From CALWZE01 sp964645785 (lineage in GTDB: Bacteria; Bacillota; Clostridia; Oscillospirales; Ruminococcaceae), in the NCBI GenBank assembly GCA_964645785.1, contig CAZYAV010000015.1, positions 1-50,228 of the forward strand: a stretch of 50,228 nucleotides of DNA, read 5' to 3'. Position numbers and translations under genes: made by a program. Of this stretch, positions 15,666-23,296 are shown piece by piece; the stretch's first letter is position 1; each line of letters opens with the position of its first letter. A model generated the notes under the pieces. The model had not been told where the DNA came from and did not search any database. It was given only the letters and a program-made list of their open reading frames with translations.

Positions 15666-15758
15666 CGGCCGTTCAATTTTACTGGCGGGCAAAAGCGGCC
15701 GGACGGCTTTGCCGGGGGGACGATCGGCCGCAAAAAAGAAAACGCGCCGGTTCGCCGG

Positions 15759-16268
15759 TCAGCGCCGCGCCACATAGCGGGTATGCGGCATGTCTATGCC
15801 CCGGTACCGCTTGACCGCGCTGTTTGCGGCAGTCATCCCGTTGCGCAGCGCCACCCTTTGGGAGGCGGCGTTCGTGTCCCGGATGATGGAGCAGACCTCC
15901 TGCGCCCCCAGCCGGTCAAACGCATACTGCTTGCAGGCCTTTGCGGCCTCGGTCGCGTAGCCGTGATGCCAGTGCGCGCGGTTGAACAGATAGCCGATTT
16001 CGAGCAGCTCCCGCCCCTTCCACGGCTGCATGGTCAGCCCGCACTGGCCGATCATCCCGCCGGTCTCCTTTAAAATGACCGCCCACAGGCCAAAGCCCCA
16101 TTCCCGGTAACGGGAAAGCTGCCGGTCAAGCCACGCCTGTGCCTCGGCGTCGCTGAACGCGCCCGCGTAAGCGTACATGGCCGCCTCATCCTGCAAAATT
16201 TCGCACAGCGGGGCAAAATCCGCCTGGGTCAGCTCCCGCAGATACAGCCGTTCGGTTTCCAGCCTCAC
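15759..16268 (-). CDS. GNAT-family N-acetyltransferase (RimJ/RimL-like)
   Basis: A 169-residue GNAT protein beginning MRLETERLYLRELTQADF, with the IGYLFNRAHWHHGYATEA region that binds acetyl-CoA (H-H-G-Y-A in place of the usual Q/R-x-x-G-x-G/A) and the conserved N-x-A-S-x-x-V-x-x-x-x-G-M near the end. It is related in type to the plus-strand GNAT gene nearby but differs in sequence. Its ATG overlaps the stop codon of the upstream membrane-protein gene by 4 nt, so both form a two-gene operon. Confidence 0.87.
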   Translation of the reverse strand: MRLETERLYLRELTQADFAPLCEILQDEAAMYAYAGAFSDAEAQAWLDRQLSRYREWGFGLWAVILKETGGMIGQCGLTMQPWKGRELLEIGYLFNRAHWHHGYATEAAKACKQYAFDRLGAQEVCSIIRDTNAASQRVALRNGMTAANSAVKRYRGIDMPHTRYVARR

Positions 16269-17065
16269 CGCTCTCTCCCCTTCTCCGTCTCCGGCTGCGC
16301 GCCGGCGCCGTCCGGCTTGTCCGCATATTCGTTCTGGCGGCGGATATACCGGCGGTCGATGAGAATCCCTGCGACGCCGAACACCGCAATAAGCGCAAAA
16401 ACGACCGCCGACAGGGTGATATTCCCGCTTTCAAACGACGCGCCCGCAAAGGTCGAGGAGATCACCGACGGGATGCGCGCGACCGCCGACACCACCAGGA
16501 AGCGCGGCAGCGATAGGCCGGTGAAGGGGACAAAATAGGTCAGCGCGTCCTTTGGCGTGCCCGGGATCAGGAAAAGGATGAACACCGCCAGCTGGACGTT
16601 CTCCTTTTTTCGCAAAAACGCGAGCTTGCGGAACCGCCCGTCCAGCAGCTCGTTTACATACGCGTACCCCAGCCGGCGCACCAGAAAATAGATGATTGCG
16701 CTGCCGGCCGAGCTGCCGACCACGCAGACCGCGAACCCGCCGAAGGTGCCGTACAGCATCCCGGCCACAACCTCGACCACCTCACCGGGGATAATGAACA
16801 GAACAACCTGCAAAATCTGCACCCCGGTAAACAGCAGGACGCCCCAAAAGCCCTGCGCGCGCACCTTTTCAACAAGAACCTGCCTGCCCTGCTCGGAAAA
16901 CAGCTTGCCGAGATGCGGAACCAGCAGCGCGCCCAGCACGGCCGCAAGCAGAAACACCGCGACCAGCATCGCAAATTTGATTGTTTTGGCGTCCGGCCTG
17001 TTCGATCCGGTTTTTTCGTTGCTCACTGTTTTCTGTCTCCGGTTTCCGTCATTCTGCGCTCTCAC
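16265..17065 (-). CDS. TVP38/TMEM64 (VTT domain) family membrane protein
   Basis: A 266-residue protein with a charged cytoplasmic N-terminus, a first helix at about 29-50, and a VTT (DedA-like) domain with re-entrant helices at about 75-215. The family signature is present as IPGEVVEVVAGMLYGTFGG, then GSSAGSAIIYFLVRRLG, and the second half carries FLIPGTPKDALTYFVPFTGL. Relatives are thought to move or scramble lipids, including the undecaprenyl carrier in the DedA branch; the function of TVP38 members in Firmicutes is not settled. The charged C-terminal tail is cytoplasmic. It is transcribed ahead of the GNAT gene with ATGA overlap. The first ATG used here lies 37 residues before the hydrophobic part; an internal start is possible. 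Confidence 0.85.
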   Translation of the reverse strand: MRAQNDGNRRQKTVSNEKTGSNRPDAKTIKFAMLVAVFLLAAVLGALLVPHLGKLFSEQGRQVLVEKVRAQGFWGVLLFTGVQILQVVLFIIPGEVVEVVAGMLYGTFGGFAVCVVGSSAGSAIIYFLVRRLGYAYVNELLDGRFRKLAFLRKKENVQLAVFILFLIPGTPKDALTYFVPFTGLSLPRFLVVSAVARIPSVISSTFAGASFESGNITLSAVVFALIAVFGVAGILIDRRYIRRQNEYADKPDGAGAQPETEKGRER

Positions 17066-17219
17066 GCCGTTCGCTGTATAAAACGAGCACGGGCGGCGCT
17101 TTTCTTCCGAACCCCGTCGGATTTTGTCCGGCTCCAGGCGCCTGATTCGGGGCGCCCCGCCAAAAACCGCACAGCCGCCGCCCGCGGCTTTCCTGCTCCG
17201 CCCGCCTTGCCGCCTTTAT

Positions 17220-17228
17220 AGTATAACA
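17220..17228 (-). promoter_or_regulatory. Extended -10 promoter candidate for the TVP38-GNAT operon
   Basis: On the minus strand TGTTATACT provides a TGn extended -10 (TATACT at 17225-17220), 155 bp upstream of the start codon. No good -35 is visible. Confidence 0.4.
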
Positions 17229-17551
17229 CAAATGCCCTGCCTGCACACGGCCACGGTCAATTGTGAAGGAAAAAATTGCGGCGAAAAAAAACGTGCCCGG
17301 CAGACGGATCCGCGTGAACCACGCCGGAGTTTTGCGCCCGTCAATTTTCCCGGCGCGGCTCCCGCCCCGCTCCCCCCACAGCTGCCCTCAGCCGGATGGG
17401 AGTGTCCGAAATGCGCATCTCACGCAGAGGAATGTTATCCTGAACATGGTTTGAGCGTCTCGCTGGGAGGCGTTTTCGCAGGGCAGCGTTCCCCGTGCGA
17501 ACAGATCAGATGCAATCCGCGCGTTTGAACGTTTTCGCCCGATAACCGGAC

Positions 17552-17580
17552 TTGTATTTTTTATTCAGATACGCTATACT
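17552..17580 (+). promoter_or_regulatory. SigA-type promoter of the small OAD-gamma-like gene
   Basis: TTGTAT (17552-17557), 17 bp, TATACT (17575-17580). The start codon lies 49 bp downstream. Confidence 0.72.
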
Positions 17581-17628
17581 GATTCTATCTTGATTTTTGT
17601 GAAATGTGCATTATTGGAGGCGTAAACA

Positions 17629-17868
17629 ATGGTAAAGAAACGTGTGACGGCGGCGTTTCGCCCGCTTGAGCAGTCTGCCGCCCAGCCCGTCCCGGCCGCA
17701 GCCCGCTCGGGCATTCCCGGCGAAGTGATCGCGGCGATTTCGGGCGCGGTCGCCATGCTGTGCGGCAAGGACGCGCGGATTGTCGGCATCAAGCCCGGCA
17801 AGCGGGATCGCGCGGGGCGCAGCGCATGGAGCATGGCGGGTCTGCTGGACAATACCCGCGCGTTCTGA
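17629..17868 (+). CDS. Small protein resembling the C-terminus of OAD gamma / MmdD-MmdE subunits
   Basis: A 79-residue protein with no membrane segment. Its C-terminal half, GEVIAAISGAVAMLCG, then I-V-x-I, then SAWSMAGLLDNTRAF, follows the pattern of the cytoplasmic tail of OadG-family subunits and of the MmdE/MmdD subunits of sodium-pumping decarboxylases (E-x-I-A-x-I-x-A-A-V ... W-x-x-A-G-R-x-x-x-x-x-x-R). In those complexes the tail ties the carboxyltransferase to the membrane part. No decarboxylase genes are in the window, so here it is an orphan and its role is unknown. It has its own promoter, a GGAGG SD 9 nt upstream of the ATG and a strong terminator, so it is a true gene rather than a remnant. 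Confidence 0.75.
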   Translation: MVKKRVTAAFRPLEQSAAQPVPAAARSGIPGEVIAAISGAVAMLCGKDARIVGIKPGKRDRAGRSAWSMAGLLDNTRAF

Positions 17869-17892
17869 GCGGCGAATCCGGGTTGAACATCG

Positions 17893-17937
17893 AAAAAGCT
17901 CGCGTGCAGGGGCAAGCGCCCTCTGCACGCGCTTTTT
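17893..17937 (+). terminator. Intrinsic terminator of the small OAD-gamma-like gene
   Basis: The stem GCGTGCAG/CTGCACGC, extended by GGGC/GCCC, is framed by A5 and T5 runs and begins 25 bp after the stop codon. Confidence 0.85.
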
Positions 17938-17942
17938 GACCC

Positions 17943-18377
17943 CGCCGGTTTTGAACCGGGCAAGGCCGGCGCGCCCGGGCTCCGCCCGGCTTTCCCGCTT
18001 CCGCACAGTCTGTTTGCGATGCAGCCGCTGGGACGGCCAGGCGCGGTTGGAGCGGCGGCTGGTTTTAACGCGCACGGGAAAAGTCGGAAAATCTTCTTTT
18101 GAAATAACACGGGCAACAACGTCGGAAAGGCTCCGCCCTCGGGCTTTCCCGCTTCCGCATGGCCTGCTGGCGCGGCCGCTTCCGGGTCGGCCGGACGTGG
18201 GCAGAGCAGCCGCCGGTTTTAACGCGGCACGGGCAAAGTCGGAAAATCTTCTTTTGAAATAACACGGGCAACAATGTTGGAAAGGCTCCGCCCCCGACTT
18301 TTCCGCTTCCGCACGGCTTACCCCTGTGCTACCGCTGCCTGGACGACCGGGCGTGGTCGGAGCGGCCGCCGGTTTTC
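17943..18377. repeat. Intergenic tandem repeat array, unit 151-155 bp
   Basis: Landmarks recur with a period of 151-155 bp: GGCTCCGCCC at 17978, 18129 and 18284; TTTCCCGCTTCCGCA or its variant just after each; and the AT-rich block GGAAAATCTTCTTTTGAAAT in the two complete units (18062-18138 and 18216-18293). GCCGCCGGTTTT or a variant closes each unit. The first and last units are partial. Copies differ by small indels, so it is an ageing array. It is not CRISPR: units are long, without unique spacers. Confidence 0.82.
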
Positions 18378-18622
18378 TCCGCACTCATCCGCTGCCGGTG
18401 CCCTGCCGTTTTGCCGGGTTGGCCGCCAGCTCGGGCACGGGTCATGTGCGCCGCTCCCCAACCGGCCGGCCGCCCTGTCTGCACTGGTTCCCCTGCCCCG
18501 CGCCGGGCGGCGGTGGGGCGGCATCCCGGCGCGGTAGCATGGACAAAAGCCAAGCGCGGCAGGTTCCGCCGCCCGCAATCACCCGGCGCCATCCGGCCGC
18601 CGAAAAAAGGAGGCGCAACGCC

Positions 18623-19504
18623 ATGATCTGTGAACTCTGCCCGCGCAGGTGCCGCGCCGAGCGCACCGAATCCCTGCCGGGTGGTATCTGCGGCTGCGAA
18701 ACCACCGCGCGCATCGCCCGCGCCGCCCTGCATTTTGGGGAGGAGCCCTGCATCAGCGGCACGCGCGGCAGCGGAACCGTCTTTTTCTGCGGCTGTTCGC
18801 TCGGCTGCGTCTACTGCCAGAACGCCGAAATCAGCCGCGCGCCTGCCGGGAAAACCGTCTCGCCCGGCCGTCTGCACGAGATTTTTTTGGAGCTGGCGGC
18901 GCGCGGCGCGCACAATGTCAGCCTGGTCACCGCGACCCATTACACCGACGCCGTCCTCGCCGCGCTCCGGCTCGGCAGGCCGCCCGTCCCGATTGTCTGG
19001 AACTCGAGCGGCTATGAGCGGGTGGAGAGCCTCCGCCGCCTCGAGGGGTCGGTGGACATTTACCTGCCCGACCTCAAATACAGCCGCCCGGACACCGCCG
19101 CGCGGTATTCCCATGCGACGGATTATTTTGAAACCGCCAAGGCCGCGATTCTGGAAATGGCGCGGCAGACAGGCCCCTGCGTGTTTGACAGCGACGGCCT
19201 GCTGCGCCGCGGCGTCCTCATCCGCCACCTCATCCTGCCCGGCCGGCTGGACGACACGCGCGGCGTCATCGACTGGGTGCGCGAGACCTTTCCGAACGGC
19301 GAGGCGCTGTTCAGCCTGATGGCGCAGTACACCCCGGTCGGCGACCTGCGCGGCTTCCCGGAAATCAACCGCACGCTCACCCCCGCGGAGTACGAGGCCG
19401 CGCAGCGCTATCTGTTCGATTCCGGCATCGAGGCCGGCTTTATTCAGGATCCCGACTCCGCCGGAACCGACTGCATCCCCGCGTTTGACCTGACCGGCGT
19501 CTGA
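18623..19504 (+). CDS. PflX-like (COG1313) radical SAM protein
   Basis: A 293-residue radical SAM protein. The cluster motif C58-x3-C62-x2-C65 (CSLGCVYC) binds the 4Fe-4S/SAM centre, and the N-terminus carries a second set of cysteines (CELCPRRC and GICGC) typical of the PflX/COG1313 group, which are annotated as putative pyruvate formate-lyase activating enzymes but lack a proven partner. The later motifs NSSGYE and DIYLPDLKY fit the same group. No glycyl-radical enzyme is nearby. The ATG at 18623 follows AAAGGAGG with good spacing; the open frame upstream covers repeat DNA and is not coding. Confidence 0.9.
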   Translation: MICELCPRRCRAERTESLPGGICGCETTARIARAALHFGEEPCISGTRGSGTVFFCGCSLGCVYCQNAEISRAPAGKTVSPGRLHEIFLELAARGAHNVSLVTATHYTDAVLAALRLGRPPVPIVWNSSGYERVESLRRLEGSVDIYLPDLKYSRPDTAARYSHATDYFETAKAAILEMARQTGPCVFDSDGLLRRGVLIRHLILPGRLDDTRGVIDWVRETFPNGEALFSLMAQYTPVGDLRGFPEINRTLTPAEYEAAQRYLFDSGIEAGFIQDPDSAGTDCIPAFDLTGV

Positions 19505-19967
19505 GCGCACCCCGCCGCTCTGCCCGGCCGGTTTGACCCGAACCGGCTCGTTCCCCGCCTTTTGCCCCGCAGATTCGTCTTGCCCGATCCATGCGCGTTC
19601 CGCTTCGGCGCTGCGCCGGGCGGATTTCCCGAGCAGTTCATCCCGGCAGCTCCGGTTTTGGGTATTTTTTTAGGAAAATCCGCGAATAAGTCCGAAGTGC
19701 GCGCCACCTCCCCCCCGGCATCCGCCGGCAGCGCGCGCACGGTTTCCGGAAGAGATACAGAGGAAAGCTGAATTCTTATTACAATAGATATGATACAGCG
19801 CATCCGCCGCTTTTTTTATGCAAAGAAGCAGGCCGGGATGCGCTGTTTTGCGTCCCGACCTGCTTTCATCTAAATTGTTGATTACTCGCCAAAAGCAGCC
19901 CATCCCCTGTGGATTGAGATGCCGTCCGCCTGCCTCTCCCGCGCTCCGTGTTCCGCGGCGCGCCGCC
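19505..19967. other. Intergenic region without a gene
   Basis: A 463-bp stretch between convergent genes. Apart from a terminator at 19825-19866 I see no gene or repeat in it. Confidence 0.6.
19825..19866. terminator. Intrinsic terminator-like hairpin
   Basis: The arms AAGCAGGCCGGGATGC and GCGTCCCGACCTGCTT pair with two mismatches around an 8-nt loop, flanked by short A and T runs. It serves the minus-strand pseudogene side and possibly the radical SAM gene. Confidence 0.65.
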
Positions 19968-20551
19968 TCAGTCCGGATAAACCGTTTTGCCGAATGTATA
20001 GGCATTTTGCAGATGGGCGGTTTTCTCAATTTGCGGCCTGCCGTTCGTGTTGCCGCAGCCGTCCGCCAGCAGCACCCCCTTGTCGTGAAAGCCGATGTAG
20101 TTGACCAGCGTGAATCGGTAGTAAGAGACCGCCTGCTCAAATGTCCAGAACAGATCGTCCGCCGAGGTCATCAGCAGCACGCAGTCCTTTTCTGGGTATT
20201 TCTCATACCGACCCCGCGGCGGCGCAGGGTCGTATTCCGCCATGCAGAAAAATCGCTCGATAAACGCCTTCAGCCTCGCCGAGATCGTCCAGAAATAAAG
20301 CGGCGACGCAAACACAAGCAGATCCGCTTTTTCGATTTGCGGAATCAATTCAGGAAAGCCGTCCTTTTAGACACAGGCTTTCCCGTAACGGCAGGTGTTG
20401 CAGCCGGTGCAGCCCCTTACCTCCGTTTTGGTCAGAGAAATCTTTTCAACCGCGTGGCGGCATCCCGTGCCCCGCGCGCAAACGCCTCCACCAGCTGTTC
20501 CGTATTGCCGCCCGGCCGGCCGCCGCCCATTATAATTAAAATATTCTTCAT
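19968..20551 (-). pseudogene. Broken NADPH-dependent FMN reductase / iron-sulfur flavoprotein gene
   Basis: The ATG at 20551 opens a flavodoxin-like frame (MKNILIIMGGGRPGGNTEQL), but a single missing base near 20460 shifts it and it stops shortly after. In the other frame the family continues: a TEVRGCTGCNTCRYG motif with the three cysteines of iron-sulfur flavoproteins, then an in-frame TAA (20369-20367), then ADLLVFASPLYFWTISARLKAFIERFF, the FMN-binding core. The two lesions together make expression of a full protein unlikely. Intact relatives of about 190 residues reduce FMN or quinones. No intact copy is nearby. Confidence 0.82.
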
Positions 20552-21062
20552 CTCTGCACCCTTTTCTGCCGATTTTACTGCCTGCTTTTTTTGCGGCGCA
20601 CAGCGCGATTCACCGCCGGTTTATACAACGCAGTATAGCGCAAATCCGCCCGCCCTTTCAATGGGGCAGCCCGCCGCCCTGCCAAACCCACACAGCACAG
20701 TTGCCGCCCTGACGAGGCGCCTTGGTTTTTGACAGAATCGGGATTCAATCCGCTGAAGCGCCCGTCCGCATTTTCAGGCCGGCAATCTCCTCCATTCCCG
20801 GCGCCGGTGTCAAAAGTGCGGCTCATGAAAGGGAGTACAGAACATGCCGTTTTACGCTACTCCGGCGGCGCTCGCCGCCGCAATAAACAAATTGGGAGCG
20901 GCTTCCATACGCAATCCCGCTTTGCCCGCCCTGCGCGCTGTCCGCCCCGCGATACTTTCTTGCAAAAGATGCTTGGAACTTGTATACTTATATTGAAAAA
21001 AGCAGCTGTTTTTTGCATATTATGCGGGAACGGCGCCTATAGGAAGAGGGAGGCAGACAACC
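20552..21062. other. Intergenic region with the promoter of the next gene
   Basis: No gene is visible in this 511-bp stretch. The last 100 bp hold a promoter and SD for the plus-strand membrane-protein gene. Confidence 0.6.
20960..20988 (+). promoter_or_regulatory. SigA-type promoter of the two-helix membrane protein gene
   Basis: TTGCAA (20960-20965), 17 bp, TATACT (20983-20988), 74 bp upstream of the start codon. Confidence 0.72.
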
Positions 21063-21929
21063 ATGGGGGAGAGAAGTGCGCGGCGGGAGCTGAGAAGCAT
21101 TGTGCGGGAGACGCCTCTGCCAAAGGACGAGGAGCTCTTTCCGGAGCTTTTCGACGGCACGGCGGAAAATGGTCTGAACGACAAGCTGGACGAGTGGATC
21201 TGTGCATGTACCGAGCTGGACAAAATCCCCTCGTCGGTCAGGGACAGTGAAGAATTCATTCCGACAAAGCCCATCCTTGAATATGTGGCCGGACAGGTGG
21301 ACGACAAGCTGGAGGAGGATCTGCTGCACTCCGGCGCCAGAGCGGACAAGCCCAAGCCGCGCTTTGCCGCCTTTTACCTGCTTGCAACGGGGAATTATTC
21401 GATGGGCATGACCCGGCGTACCAATTACGACTATGGAGATCGGGCGTACTGCCGCCGGCAGGGGTGGCTTGAAAATCCCAATAAAAACGTGGTTTTTATC
21501 AACACAGCGGAGGATCTTTTCGGCAAGCACGCCAAGCGCCAGATGGAGACGCTTGAAAATGTCAACATGAAGCTGCACGAGGAGGCGCCAAACTTCGCCC
21601 TTCTTGTGGTGCCGGTGGTTATGGCACTGTTATTGCTGCTGGTTCGCGCCGCATTCCCCGATTGGCCTAACTTCCAGAATATGGCGAATCTCGCCGCCGT
21701 GGTCATTTCCGGCATCGCGCTGATTCTCTTCTTTGCCACGCACGATTGGAGCAACCCAAACAGCATGTACAAGCGCTATCAGCGGGGGGAATTCCCCGTA
21801 AAGGAGATGGTGCTGGACATCCACCGCTCCCTTCGCTACCGCAGGATCCTCCTGGAGCGTATGGGCAAGAGCAGCCGCGCTTTGGATGCGCTGGAAAAAC
21901 GCTTCAAGGCAATGCGGTCGTGGGACTAA
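21063..21929 (+). CDS. Uncharacterised membrane protein with two central helices
   Basis: A 288-residue protein that I do not recognise. About the first 175 residues are soluble and charged, with an acidic stretch near 20-90. A hydrophobic pair at about 180-200 (FALLVVPVVMALLLLLVRAAF) and 211-230 (NLAAVVISGIALILFFAT) forms two membrane segments, and a basic, probably cytoplasmic tail of about 55 residues ends MRSWD. If both segments span, the N- and C-terminal parts lie on the same side. There is no signal peptide or known catalytic motif. The gene has its own promoter, a GGGAGG SD and a terminator, so it is a real monocistronic gene. Base composition is like its surroundings. Confidence 0.72.
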   Translation: MGERSARRELRSIVRETPLPKDEELFPELFDGTAENGLNDKLDEWICACTELDKIPSSVRDSEEFIPTKPILEYVAGQVDDKLEEDLLHSGARADKPKPRFAAFYLLATGNYSMGMTRRTNYDYGDRAYCRRQGWLENPNKNVVFINTAEDLFGKHAKRQMETLENVNMKLHEEAPNFALLVVPVVMALLLLLVRAAFPDWPNFQNMANLAAVVISGIALILFFATHDWSNPNSMYKRYQRGEFPVKEMVLDIHRSLRYRRILLERMGKSSRALDALEKRFKAMRSWD

Positions 21930-21968
21930 ACCCGCAGGCAAACAATCCCCACCGTCCTTAAAGCAACA

Positions 21969-22017
21969 GCCGCATCGGCAAGAACGCCTGCGTGGCGGCG
22001 CAGATGCGGCCTTTTTT
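21969..22017 (+). terminator. Intrinsic terminator of the two-helix membrane protein gene
   Basis: The arms GCCGCATC and GATGCGGC enclose a partly paired loop and are followed by a T6 run (22012-22017), 40 bp after the stop codon. Confidence 0.7.
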
Positions 22018-22297
22018 CTCCGATGATGTTATGAGAATCGCTTTCTCGAACGCGGCGCAGGAGCTTTTGCGGATGCGGCTTTTTTCTCGAACGCAGCATC
22101 CTTTTCCTCCGCTTTACGGCACACCTTTTTCGCTCTATGAGTGCCTTTGCCGCCCGCGCCCGTTCCTCTGCGGCAGGTTTTTTACCCGTTTTTAACGACC
22201 GGAGCTGCTCCGCTGTGGGGCGGCAGCTCCGTAGCTTGGGGCAGCGCCGCACCTGTCCGTCCGCCGCTGTCGTAAATGTTCTTTTGCTTTGACAAAG

Positions 22298-22339
22298 AAA
22301 AAAGGCCGGGATGTGTTTCTTTTCACATCCCGGCCTTTT
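22298..22339. terminator. Bidirectional terminator-like hairpin
   Basis: The perfect stem GGCCGGGATGTG/CACATCCCGGCC is framed by an A-run and T4, in a stretch with no intact gene. Confidence 0.65.
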
Positions 22340-22510
22340 GGCTGTGCCTGAACTTCCGTTTGGGGTTGGCTGTGGATTAGCTTTTTGAAATTTCCTGTTT
22401 TGGGTCGAAAAAACGGATGCCTGCGGAGTTCGGGGCACGAGTTCCCTCCGCCTGTAAAAGCTCGGTTTGTGTCTGCGGAGTGTGAAGCCTTTTTCACGGC
22501 TCCTAAGGCG

Positions 22511-22541
22511 CCGAAAAGCCCCTGAAGCAGGGGCTTTTCGG
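22511..22541. repeat. Perfect inverted repeat
   Basis: The 14-bp arms CCGAAAAGCCCCTG and CAGGGGCTTTTCGG with a 3-nt loop; no long T-run. It may be an orphan terminator. Confidence 0.65.
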
Positions 22542-22778
22542 GTTGGGCATTTTTGTAAAGTAGACATGCACTGTCGGAACTCTATAGAGATTGGATATCG
22601 TCAAACGCTGAGGCTCAAAATCCGAAATCCAACGCGGCGGGTTCTATTGGGAATCGGGACGCAGCAGCGCGAGCGCACGATGAGCTATGCAGTGAAACGA
22701 AAAAGCTCATCGCAGGCTATACGACACTTGTGACGAGCTGAAAGCCGTTGACAAAGCAGGATACAGGCAAAGCGCAAT

Positions 22779-22840
22779 GCGGGTCGGTTTTCCGGCGCGG
22801 CTGTCCGCTGCCGCATCTATTCCGCGAAAGGACGAATGTC
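22779..22840 (+). repeat. Dispersed 62-bp repeat, copy B
   Basis: Inverted copy of 2-63 with three mismatches. Its right part, GCGAAAGGAC, continues into a hairpin with GTCCTCTTTCGC (to about 22849), which is cut off at the window edge in copy A. Confidence 0.75.
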
Positions 22841-23038
22841 CTCTTTCGCAGGCATCTAAGGGGGGGGTGACAGGCGGTTTGCAGAGCAATTGCGGTGCAA
22901 ATCGCCGCCGGGAGGGGGATAATCCCCCTATGAAAAACCCGTCCGGCACCGCAAAAGGTTGCCAGCGACAGCGCAGGCGTCGCGAGCGCACTTGCAAGTG
23001 AACTATCGAAAGAAGCGTGATCTTTTCGGAAGGCAAAA

Positions 23039-23067
23039 CGCAGCGGCTTTTACAAAAAGCCGCTGCG
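23039..23067. repeat. Perfect inverted repeat (terminator-like)
   Basis: The 13-bp arms CGCAGCGGCTTTT and AAAAGCCGCTGCG with a 3-nt loop. Confidence 0.65.
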
Positions 23068-23296
23068 CTGTTGCAACATTGAACGTCGAGAGGAAACTCG
23101 CTTGTGCGAAGCTCATCGCCAAAAATCATGAACCGATGACACTGCCCCCTGGTGCATTACCTGCCCATCTCATTGGCCGCATAGGCAGCGGTAAAACGGG
23201 TGAATGCGCCATCGATCACAGGGTTGACAGATAGCAGAACCGTGCAATAACAGTCATGAGACCTTCTGCACCGCTGTCCTTTGTAGCACCCCTGTT

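Larger units (their letters stand above)
17066..17628. other. Divergent intergenic region without a gene
   Basis: A 563-bp GC-rich gap. It contains an extended -10 element for the minus-strand TVP38 gene (17220-17228) and the promoter of the small plus-strand gene (17552-17580). No reading frame in the middle has a plausible start or a family signature. Confidence 0.6.
17869..18622. other. Gene-free stretch with tandem repeats
   Basis: Besides a terminator at its start, this 754-bp gap is filled by a tandem array (17943-18377) and GC-rich sequence. A long minus-strand open frame across the array is judged spurious because the repeat period is not a multiple of three. Confidence 0.65.
21930..23296. 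other. Hairpin-rich 1.37-kb region without intact genes
   Basis: No complete gene is supported. The stretch has five strong hairpins, a near-direct repeat of GATGCGGC followed by a T6 run (22003-22017 and 22074-22088), and copy B of the 62-bp repeat. Short coding-like scraps occur: the frame from about 22712 (YDTCDELKAVDKAGYRQSA) and the frame ending near 23003 (ASALASELSKEA then stop). I read the stretch as the worn remains of an inserted element, with low certainty. Confidence 0.5.

Noticed and set aside
17943..18377. CRISPR array
   Set aside because: Units are about 154 bp and adjacent, without short palindromic repeats and unique spacers, and there are no cas genes.
17611..18384. 257-codon minus-strand frame across the tandem repeats
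   Set aside because: The repeat period (151-155 bp) is not a multiple of three, so the repeated peptides shift frame between units; it also runs antisense into the small OAD-gamma-like gene.
18329..19510. 393-codon open frame on the minus strand opposite the radical SAM gene
   Set aside because: Shadow frame; the plus-strand gene has the C-x3-C-x2-C cluster motif and a strong SD.
22959..23234. 91-codon frame ending AHLIGRIGSGKTGE, resembling a P-loop
   Set aside because: No SD, a hairpin lies inside it, and the match to GxxxxGKT is too short to mean a gene.
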